From: Clostridiales bacterium
Lineage (GTDB): Bacteria > Bacillota > Clostridia > Oscillospirales > QAMX01
DNA: 10,576 bases
Direction: 5' to 3'
NCBI GenBank assembly: GCA_012841675.1
Contig: DUUG01000347.1
Span: forward strand, 1 to 10,576
Position numbers and translations under genes: made by a program. The notes under the pieces are model-generated. The model searched no databases. It worked only from the letters and a program-made list of their open reading frames with translations, and had not been told where the DNA came from. Shown here in pieces: positions 5,186-10,576 of the stretch. Position 1 is the first letter of the stretch, and each line of letters opens with the position of its first letter.

Positions 5186-6466
5186 ATGTCAGTAGAAAGA
5201 AAGCTGAAGTTCGAGACACTCCAACTCCACATGGGACAGGAGATGCCCGATTCTGCTACGGATGCGCGGGCTGTTCCCATTTACCAGACCACATCCTACG
5301 TCTTTCCCAGTTTTGACAGCGCGGCGGCTCGCTTTGGATTGACGGAAACGGGAAATATCTACACGCGCATTATGAATCCCACCACCGACGTGTTTGAAAA
5401 ACGCGTGGCAGCCTTGGAAGGCGGTGCGGCTGCTTTGGCGTTGGCCAGCGGCGCGGCGGCGATTACGTATGCCATCCAGAATATTGCCCATTCGGGGGAC
5501 CATATTGTTTCGGCTGTCACCTTGTACGGCGGTACATACAATCTTTTTGCGCATACGTTAAAGGAATTCGGCATTGAAGTGACGTTTGTCGACCCGGATA
5601 AAAAGGGCAGCTTCGAAGCGGCCATCCGTCCCAACACAAAAGCCATTTTCGTCGAGAGCATCGGCAATCCCAACGCTAGCTTGGTGGATATTGCCGCCGT
5701 GGCGGAGGTGGCCCATGGGCACCGGATTCCGCTGATTGTAGACAACACCTTTGCCACGCCTTATCTGCTCCGCCCCATTGAGCACGGCGCGGATATTGTG
5801 GTGCATTCCGCTACCAAGTTTATCGGCGGGCACGGCACTTCTATCGGCGGTGTTATTGTGGATGCCGGCAAATTTGATTGGGCCGGCTCCGGCAAGTTCC
5901 CTTGTCTGACAGAACCGGCGCCGGGCTATCATGGCGTTCGCTTTACGGAAGCCGCCGGCGAGTTGGCTTATATCATCAAAGCGCGCGTCACACTTTTGAG
6001 AGACACGGGTGCGGCCCTTTCGCCGTTTAACTCGTTTTTGTTCCTGCAGGGGCTGGAAACCCTGTCTTTGCGTGTGGAGCGGCACGTGGAAAATACGCTG
6101 AAAATCGTGGATTTCCTGTCCCGATACCCCAAGGTGGAGCGGGTCAACCACCCCTCGCTGCCGGATAGCCCCTACAAGGCGCTGTATGAAAGGTATTTCC
6201 CCAAGGGCGGCGCTTCCATTTTTACGTTTGAAATCCAAGGCGGCGCACAGGAAGCAAAAGATTTCATCGACAGGCTGCAGATTTTCTCATTGCTGGCCAA
6301 CGTGGCGGATGCCAAATCCCTTGTCATCCATCCGGCTACTACTACTCATTCCCAGATGAGCGCGGAAGAGCAGCAAAGCGCAGGGATTAAGCCCAACACC
6401 ATCCGTCTTTCCGTTGGCATTGAGCATGTGGATGATCTGATTTATGATCTTGAGCAGGCCTTTTAA
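5186..6466 (+). CDS. metY: O-acetylhomoserine sulfhydrylase (Cys/Met metabolism PLP enzyme)
   Basis: The 426-aa product is a full-length member of the Cys/Met-metabolism PLP-dependent family. Visible hallmarks are P-I-Y-Q-T-T-S-Y (31-38), Y59-T-R61 in the phosphate-binding 'YTRIMNPT', L-Y-G-G-T-Y-N (113-119), D186 in V-D-N-T-F-A-T-P, the PLP lysine K211 in S-A-T-K-F-I-G-G-H-G, and R407 in N-T-I-R-L-S-V-G-I-E-H. The insert around W-A-G-S-G-K-F-P (232-239) and the total length near 430 favour O-acetylhomoserine sulfhydrylase over the shorter (about 380-400 aa) cystathionine synthases and lyases. It would make homocysteine from O-acetyl-L-homoserine and sulfide in the cytoplasm, the direct sulfhydrylation route to methionine. 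The start follows GAAAGAGGG at good distance. It is a single-gene unit with no met or cys neighbours. Confidence 0.92.
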   Translation: MSVERKLKFETLQLHMGQEMPDSATDARAVPIYQTTSYVFPSFDSAAARFGLTETGNIYTRIMNPTTDVFEKRVAALEGGAAALALASGAAAITYAIQNIAHSGDHIVSAVTLYGGTYNLFAHTLKEFGIEVTFVDPDKKGSFEAAIRPNTKAIFVESIGNPNASLVDIAAVAEVAHGHRIPLIVDNTFATPYLLRPIEHGADIVVHSATKFIGGHGTSIGGVIVDAGKFDWAGSGKFPCLTEPAPGYHGVRFTEAAGELAYIIKARVTLLRDTGAALSPFNSFLFLQGLETLSLRVERHVENTLKIVDFLSRYPKVERVNHPSLPDSPYKALYERYFPKGGASIFTFEIQGGAQEAKDFIDRLQIFSLLANVADAKSLVIHPATTTHSQMSAEEQQSAGIKPNTIRLSVGIEHVDDLIYDLEQAF

Positions 6467-6485
6467 GTGAGTGGCTTGTTTACAA

Positions 6486-6516
6486 AAACTGCCGAGGCGC
6501 CATGCCTCGGCAGTTT
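6486..6516. terminator. Terminator between metY and the convergent GH16 gene
   Basis: A perfect 13-bp stem (AAACTGCCGAGGC, 6486-6498, with GCCTCGGCAGTTT, 6504-6516) closes over GCCAT. Read on the minus strand it ends in five T residues, a good terminator for the GH16 operon. The plus-strand tail (TTTCC) is weaker, so it may serve metY less efficiently. Confidence 0.85.
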
Positions 6517-6520
6517 CCAC

Positions 6521-7246
6521 TTATACTTTTTGATAAATTCGGATATAATCGATGATAAATTCTCTGACATCGCCCTTTTCATGTCCAATTTTCCCCGGGA
6601 TTTCTAAGGAAAGAATGACTTCTTCATCCACTTCGGAAACGCCGTTTCCATAACTGGTGCGGGAGACGATTTCGTCATTTATGTAGAAAATATACTCTTC
6701 TTCATTCCATTCCAGCCCGAAAACGTTGAAATCGGAACACAAATTAGGCACGGCAAAGACGCCAACGCGCAAATGGTCTGTTTGGTTAGGGCCGGATGTG
6801 CTTCCGGTGACACCCTTACAGTGGATATTCTGCTCGATAGAGGTCTGCCCGTTGATGAAAAAGGCTTCGAAAATGTCGATTTCGGCGCCGCCCGGCCCGC
6901 CGCGGGAAATTTCCGCATTATAAGGATTGCGCGCCTGCAGCCAAAAAGCACTCCAAAAGCTGTCTTTCGGCAGGGCTTCCGAGCAAATGCAGCGGATTTC
7001 AAAATAACCGCGGGTATAGCGTTGCTTTAAATGGATCATGCCCGAATACCAGCCGGGGCCGAACTCTCCGTTTTCCAGATATTCCGCGGAAAGAATCAAC
7101 TTGCCGTCTTGCACCTTTACTTGACTGGGCGCGTTAAACCCTGCCCGGCGCGGCCCCGTACCGCGATAAGCCCACCAGTCGGTGTTTAAGGCGGAGCCTT
7201 CAAACTGGTCTTCAAAAACAAGCCGGTAACCTTGGGGAGCGGACAT
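6521..7246 (-). CDS. GH16-family glycoside hydrolase (beta-glucanase-like), no signal peptide
   Basis: The 241-aa product spans one GH16 jelly-roll domain. It begins Y-R-L-V-F-E-D-Q-F and holds the catalytic E-x-D-x-x-E motif as G-A-E122-I-D124-I-F-E127-A, where E122 would be nucleophile and E127 acid/base. A conserved His follows (N-I-H142), then F-N-V-F-G-L-E-W (173-180) and Y-I-F-Y-I-N-D, with I-D-Y-I-R-I-Y at the end. GH16 enzymes mostly cut beta-1,3 or mixed beta-1,3/1,4 glucans, or related galactans; the substrate is not clear here. No signal peptide, membrane anchor or binding module is present although most bacterial relatives are secreted. AAGGGATG precedes the ATG. It is the second gene of an operon, 33 bases after the acetyltransferase stop. 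Confidence 0.88.
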   Translation of the reverse strand: MSAPQGYRLVFEDQFEGSALNTDWWAYRGTGPRRAGFNAPSQVKVQDGKLILSAEYLENGEFGPGWYSGMIHLKQRYTRGYFEIRCICSEALPKDSFWSAFWLQARNPYNAEISRGGPGGAEIDIFEAFFINGQTSIEQNIHCKGVTGSTSGPNQTDHLRVGVFAVPNLCSDFNVFGLEWNEEEYIFYINDEIVSRTSYGNGVSEVDEEVILSLEIPGKIGHEKGDVREFIIDYIRIYQKV

Positions 7247-7279
7247 AACAGCACATCCCTTCTATTTTATCCAAAATTG

Positions 7280-7555
7280 TTATTTCGCCAAAAGCTCGGA
7301 ATGCTCAGGGTGTTTTTCCATCCATTTTGCCGCATAGGAGCAGGAAGTGGTAGCAAGCCAGCCTTCCTTTCTAATTTTCTCGACCGCCGCTTGCATGAGT
7401 AAATCGGCAATGCCCTGTCCGCGCAGGGAAGCGTCCACAAAGGTGTGGTTGATGTCTACCTTGCCGGGCGCCGTAAACGGAAAGGTGATTTCGGCAAGCA
7501 GGCTGCCCTTTGTATCCATAGCATAAAACCGATTTTCCTCATAAAAGAGCTCCAT
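7280..7555 (-). CDS. Small GNAT-fold acetyltransferase (YjdJ type)
   Basis: The 91-aa product matches the short single-domain N-acetyltransferase family of the YjdJ type (COG2388). It has an N-terminal beta strand pair with M-D-x-K-G-x-L-L-A-E, then I-N-H-T-F-V-D-x-x-L (35-44), the acetyl-CoA loop R45-G-Q-G48, the helix A-D-L-L-M-Q-A-A-V-E-K-I, and the C-terminal C72-S-Y-A-A-K-W-M-E-K-H-P-E. About 90 aa is normal for this family, so it is not truncated. These proteins bind acetyl-CoA, but their physiological acceptor is mostly unknown. Start choice is firm: GGAGG lies six bases upstream of the ATG, and a strong promoter is 40 bases further up. It heads a two-gene operon with the GH16 gene. 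Confidence 0.88.
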   Translation of the reverse strand: MELFYEENRFYAMDTKGSLLAEITFPFTAPGKVDINHTFVDASLRGQGIADLLMQAAVEKIRKEGWLATTSCSYAAKWMEKHPEHSELLAK

Positions 7556-7594
7556 TTGTTTCCTCCGTTTGCAAAGACTGGTTAAGCTTCTTTC

Positions 7595-7622
7595 ATTATA
7601 ACGGCTTTTGTTTAAACGTCAA
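7595..7622 (-). promoter_or_regulatory. Promoter of the acetyltransferase-GH16 operon
   Basis: On the minus strand TTGACG (7622-7617) and TATAAT (7600-7595) are separated by 16 bp, close to sigma-A consensus. Transcription would start near 7588, leaving about 33 bases before the ATG at 7555, with GGAGG in between. Confidence 0.8.
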
Positions 7623-7766
7623 GCTATGTTTCATGCATAAAAAAAGCAAAAGCGAAAATAATGAGCTATAGGCGCAAAGTTTCTATTTGATTCCGGAATG
7701 CGGGATGATTTCGGGAATCGGGGAAGGGTTCCTTCTCTATTATGAAATAACGCTTAGGAGGTTTAT

Positions 7767-8021
7767 ATGGGAATAATTGGATGGATCATTATCGGCGCTT
7801 TGGCCGGATGGCTTGCCAGTATGATAACCGGCAACAATAAAAAAATGGGTGCCGGCAAGAATATTCTGGTAGGTATTGTCGGTGGTTTTCTCGGCGGCCT
7901 GATTATGAATTTAATCGGCGGCCAAGGCATCACCGGATTCAATCTCTGGAGTCTGTTTGTGGCCGTTTTAGGAGCAACGGTGCTCCTTGTGATTGTAAAC
8001 GCCTTTACCAAAAAAGCTTAA
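7767..8021 (+). CDS. GlsB/YeaQ/YmgE-family small membrane protein
   Basis: The 84-aa product has three hydrophobic helices (about 3-20, 31-51 and 58-79), with glycine-rich motifs G-W-I-I-I-G-A-L-A-G-W-L-A and N-I-L-V-G-I-V-G-G-F-L-G-G, a short Lys/Asn-rich loop (N-N-K-K-M-G-A-G-K) and a basic C-terminus. This is the standard pattern and length of the transglycosylase-associated/GlsB-YeaQ-YmgE family, integral membrane proteins often induced by general stress and of unknown biochemistry. TAGGAGG lies six bases before ATG 7767, so the start is firm. It is a lone gene with its own terminator. The 140 bases upstream carry an imperfect dyad (GATTCC..GGAATC, near 7689-7720) and a TATTAT, but no promoter that I can assign with confidence. 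Confidence 0.9.
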   Translation: MGIIGWIIIGALAGWLASMITGNNKKMGAGKNILVGIVGGFLGGLIMNLIGGQGITGFNLWSLFVAVLGATVLLVIVNAFTKKA

Positions 8022-8052
8022 TAGCCGAACTTTCCCAAGTACACTGTGCAAT

Positions 8053-8088
8053 TTGAGCCGGGGACCTACGCGCCCGGCTCAATTTTTT
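8053..8088 (+). terminator. Intrinsic terminator of the GlsB-type gene
   Basis: A perfect 10-bp stem, TTGAGCCGGG (8053-8062) with CCCGGCTCAA (8073-8082), is followed by six T residues. It lies about 30 bases after the stop. Confidence 0.92.
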
Positions 8089-8284
8089 GTTTTGTGTTCT
8101 ATTTTTTTACACGGAAAAATAAACTATTCCAGGCGGGGAAAAAGCTAATGTGGAATAAAAAGGTGAACAAAACAGAATGACAAAAATTAACAAGGAAAGC
8201 AATAAATCTTTATGCTTTCTTCATATAGGAGATTTTAGTCCGAAAAGTGCAATTATAAAGTCTGAAAAAACAAGAAAATTACAT
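8089..8284. other. AT-rich gap without a credible gene
   Basis: Only short frames occur, the longest being 42 codons from ATG 8177 with no good ribosome binding site. A 7-bp inverted repeat, GAAAGCA (8195-8201) with TGCTTTC (8213-8219), is present. Its role is unknown. Confidence 0.35.
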
Positions 8285-8313
8285 TTGACATTTATATTTC
8301 AATAAGTTATAGT
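8285..8313 (+). promoter_or_regulatory. Strong promoter abutting the solute-binding protein frame
   Basis: TTGACA (8285-8290, perfect) and TATAGT (8308-8313, five of six) are 17 bp apart. The expected transcription start is near 8320, which falls on the GTG (8318) that opens the downstream reading frame, so there is no room for a leader or ribosome binding site. Confidence 0.75.
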
Positions 8314-8317
8314 ATAT

Positions 8318-9526
8318 GTGAAAATACTTAAAACACATTGTTTCAAACAGATTTACGCCGATATCGAAGATAAGTTTGACTGCAAGATCACTTTTGTAGA
8401 CCTGGTCTCGCAAGACGACGGTCTGGATGTTTTGATCCCCTCCGTTATGTCTGGCACAAAGGTCGCCGATTTTTACAGAGTTCGTCAGTCCACATGGATT
8501 CCTGTATCCGTTATGGGCGGTCTGTGGCCCCTGGATTCCGAGGATATGCTGAATGCTGGTCTGGATCTTTTCAACGAAGACAACTTCCACCAGTATTATA
8601 CGAAGATGACCGAGTTAAACGGCCATATCTGGGCTTGTGACATCTCCGGCAAATATGACCAGATGGCTTTTGGTCATGTGTATGCCTTTAACAAGCGGCT
8701 TGTGTCGGAAGCCGGCTATGACCCTGATGCGCTGTATCAAGCGGTTCGCGATGGAAAATGGGACTATGATATGTTCTTGGAAATCGCCCGCAAGGTAAGT
8801 GAAGACACTGACGGTGACGGCGTTAACGACATTTGGGGCGTGGCTTTAGACTGTGACGGAAATGAAATCTGGTCCAACGGCACCGGTCCTATCCTGCAGG
8901 AAGAAGGCACGGGCAGATGGTATGCCGAACTTTCCGATCCGAAGCTCATTAAGTCTTTGGAATTCATGAACCACATTTCCGGTGACCCGCAGGTTCAGAT
9001 TCCCCTGGAAGGCGAAGCAGTACCCGGACGCGGCGGCCGTCGCGACATTTTCTATGAAGGTCGGGCAGCCTTTGCCGGACTGTATGGTCCCAACTTTGGC
9101 GATGGCGGCACCTTCCGGATGACCGATGATGTAGGTTTGCTTCCCATCCCCAAGGGCCCCGATGTAGACCACTACATGGTCAACATGGTCGACGTGGACA
9201 CGTTTGTCTGCCCCACTTCTAACAAAGATTGGGAGAACAGCGCCAAGATCATGAATGAGATTGGTATGCACCTCCACGACATGGATGAATTCAGAGAGTT
9301 CATTCTGGAGAGCCTGCGCGGTGACGAGCAAGCCATGGAAATGCTGTTTGACTATCTGCTGCCCAACGCTTTGATGAACATTGCCAAGTGCAGCTATGAT
9401 ATGTACCAGCTGACCCGTTATGATATGTATGACAAGATCTATAAGGGACTTATGACGCCTGCCCAGGCAGCAGAATCTTATGAGGCTGCTATCCAGGCAG
9501 AACTTGATAAGGTGTTCCGCCAGTAA
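8318..9526 (+). CDS. ABC-transporter sugar-binding protein lacking its signal peptide (5'-truncated, possible pseudogene)
   Basis: The 402-aa frame is an extracellular solute-binding protein of the family 1 (carbohydrate) type. It shows K-Q-I-Y-A-D-I-E-D-K-F-D-C-K-I-T-F (10-26), hinge-type segments, a calcium-loop-like D-T-D-G-D-G-V-N-D (163-171), G-R-A-A-F-A-G-L-Y-G, V-G-L-L-P-I-P-K-G-P and a typical C-terminus (M-T-P-A-Q-A-A-E-S-Y). Family members begin with a lipoprotein signal peptide, a lipobox Cys and a first beta strand; here homology starts almost at once and none of these exist. The GTG at 8318 has no Shine-Dalgarno and coincides with the predicted transcription start; the frame is closed by a stop at 8303. 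Unless leaderless, it is probably untranslated. No permease genes are adjacent. The rest of the frame is intact, so truncation may be recent or selected. Confidence 0.75.
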   Translation: MKILKTHCFKQIYADIEDKFDCKITFVDLVSQDDGLDVLIPSVMSGTKVADFYRVRQSTWIPVSVMGGLWPLDSEDMLNAGLDLFNEDNFHQYYTKMTELNGHIWACDISGKYDQMAFGHVYAFNKRLVSEAGYDPDALYQAVRDGKWDYDMFLEIARKVSEDTDGDGVNDIWGVALDCDGNEIWSNGTGPILQEEGTGRWYAELSDPKLIKSLEFMNHISGDPQVQIPLEGEAVPGRGGRRDIFYEGRAAFAGLYGPNFGDGGTFRMTDDVGLLPIPKGPDVDHYMVNMVDVDTFVCPTSNKDWENSAKIMNEIGMHLHDMDEFREFILESLRGDEQAMEMLFDYLLPNALMNIAKCSYDMYQLTRYDMYDKIYKGLMTPAQAAESYEAAIQAELDKVFRQ

Positions 9527-9542
9527 GGATCTGCCAGCAACC

Positions 9543-9576
9543 ACGCAGGCTATGAGTTTCTCATAGCCTGCGTTTC
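9543..9576 (+). terminator. Terminator after the solute-binding protein gene
   Basis: A perfect 13-bp stem, ACGCAGGCTATGA (9543-9555) with TCATAGCCTGCGT (9561-9573), closes over GTTTC. The T tract is short (TTTCATT), so termination may be partial. Confidence 0.75.
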
Positions 9577-9701
9577 ATTGTATCTTCCGCAAACGGCAAC
9601 CGCGACTACTAACCGGGTGTAAGCATAAAAGGCATAAGATATAAATAGTGGCTATATATAAATAATATAGATAGCAATTATTAATTGGGAGAGGTGAAAG
9701 T

Positions 9702-10576
9702 ATGGTGAAAAAAGCAGAAAGTAGCCAAAAGAGAGTCGCCGTATGGAGCCATTGGGATTGGATGGTAGCGGGGCTTGGCATCCTCCTTCTAATCCTGGGC
9801 TCGCTGTTTGACATGGGGATCAACCAAGCGGTCAACGCGCCCAAATCTGCCTTCGCCGTGTTTTTAGACCGGATCGGCGAGATGCCGGGGTATTTGTTTT
9901 TGCCCTTTGCGGCCATGGTCTTCTTCTATGCGCCGCCAAAGCCGGTGGCAGAGCGTGCATGGGCGAGGGTGATTTGGAGAATCGTATGGTTTGCAGCGAC
10001 TATCCTTACCTTCTATGCCGTTTGGGAGAAAATCGGAGGGAAATGGCTGCCCGACGACGATTATCGGTCGCTGTTTGAAATGGTGTTTGCCGTTTTATCG
10101 GCGGTGGGATTTCTGTGGCTGCTTTCGGCCGTGCCGAAGGAGACTTTCCAAAGCTTACGAAGGTTTGCGCTGTACGCCGTTGTCGTGTTCCTGTTTACCA
10201 CCTTTTTAATCGAAATTCTGAAGTCTGTTGCAGGCCGGATGCGGTATCGGGACGTTATCGAAACGGCGAATAACTCGGGATTTTCTCCTTGGTACCGCTG
10301 GGGCTTAGACAACGGAAAGTCCTTCCCTTCGGGGCATGTGGGGTTTGCCGGCGGGCTGTTTTTATTAACGGCTTTGCCCAACGCCTTTGAGAAATTACAT
10401 AAATACAGAGTGGCGCTTCTGTTGGGCCCTCTGGCGTTTACGCTTTTAGTGGCGTTGGCAAGGATGATGTCGGGCGCTCACTTCTTATCAGACGTTTCGG
10501 TAAGTCTTTTGATTGCGTTTCTGTCCGCGCGGCTGATTTCCTTCCTCTTTTGGAGAAAAGCAAAACAAACGCAAAA
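9702..10576 (+). CDS. PAP2-family membrane phosphatase (3' end outside window)
   Basis: The frame runs from ATG 9702 to the window edge without a stop, giving 291 residues. A GGGAGAGG lies about seven bases upstream. Hydrophobic helices are at roughly 20-38, 62-76, 92-107, 127-143, 157-173, 214-226, 237-254 and 264-284. The three PAP2 phosphatase motifs are in order: K174-x6-R181, F-P-S-G-H212, and R254-x5-H260-x3-D264 in A-R-M-M-S-G-A-H-F-L-S-D. H212 and H260 would be the catalytic histidines. Proteins of this class dephosphorylate lipid phosphates such as undecaprenyl pyrophosphate or phosphatidate on the outer face of the membrane; the substrate cannot be told. The gene stands alone after a terminator, with an AT-rich upstream region (9600-9690) in which no promoter is clear. 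Confidence 0.88.
   Translation, partial: MVKKAESSQKRVAVWSHWDWMVAGLGILLLILGSLFDMGINQAVNAPKSAFAVFLDRIGEMPGYLFLPFAAMVFFYAPPKPVAERAWARVIWRIVWFAATILTFYAVWEKIGGKWLPDDDYRSLFEMVFAVLSAVGFLWLLSAVPKETFQSLRRFALYAVVVFLFTTFLIEILKSVAGRMRYRDVIETANNSGFSPWYRWGLDNGKSFPSGHVGFAGGLFLLTALPNAFEKLHKYRVALLLGPLAFTLLVALARMMSGAHFLSDVSVSLLIAFLSARLISFLFWRKAKQTQ

Noticed and set aside
8177..8305. 42-codon frame before the solute-binding protein
   Set aside because: AT-rich, no ribosome binding site, crosses the promoter at 8285 and does not encode a signal peptide that could join the downstream frame.
1..10576. CRISPR array, insertion sequence or defence island
   Set aside because: No regularly spaced repeats, transposase motifs, terminal inverted repeats or defence-type enzyme genes were seen on either strand.

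Overview
The window looks like chromosome of a Gram-positive anaerobe of the Firmicutes, most likely a clostridial relative. The clues are strong AGGAGG-type ribosome binding sites, TTGACA/TATAAT promoters with 16-17 bp spacers, GC-richer genes separated by AT-rich gaps, compact intrinsic terminators, an encoded tRNA CCA end, and phage lysis genes of the Bacillus/Clostridium type. Genus cannot be told from the sequence alone.

Layout. (1) 1-3262, plus strand: the right end of a prophage or phage-derived late operon. It holds the C-terminus of a structural (tail-region) protein, a 56-aa unknown, an XkdX-like peptide (TTG start), an XhlA-like coiled-coil/membrane protein, a three-TM holin (GTG start), an NlpC/P60 endolysin and a 423-aa helical protein of unknown role. 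It ends in a strong terminator at 3289-3333. (2) 3356-3569: a self-contained tRNA-Ala(CGC) unit with its own promoter and terminator. (3) 3760-5185: a decayed, gene-poor stretch with a broken P-loop kinase-like gene (5' end lost plus a frameshift), a doubtful 53-aa ORF, two terminator hairpins, a possible structured RNA, and the control region of the next gene. (4) 5186-6466: metY-type O-acetylhomoserine sulfhydrylase, with a CodY-box-like sequence over its -10 and no visible S-box riboswitch. (5) 6521-7622, minus strand: a two-gene operon with a clear promoter, made of a small YjdJ-type acetyltransferase followed by a GH16 glucanase-like protein with no signal peptide. (6) 7767-8088: a GlsB/YeaQ/YmgE-type membrane protein with its own terminator. 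(7) 8285-9576: an ABC-transporter sugar-binding protein that has lost its signal peptide and sits directly on a promoter, probably a 5'-truncated relic or fusion. (8) 9702-end: a PAP2-family membrane phosphatase cut by the window edge.

How they work together. Only the phage block and the acetyltransferase/GH16 pair read as operons. Holin, XhlA-like protein and endolysin would together form the lysis cassette. The rest are single-gene units bounded by terminators, with no shared pathway that I can defend. I see no CRISPR array, insertion sequence or recognisable defence system. The least explained items are the 423-aa protein downstream of the endolysin, the possible RNA at 4573-4813, and two genes (kinase and solute-binding protein) that have both lost their 5' ends just behind AT-rich, promoter-like DNA.
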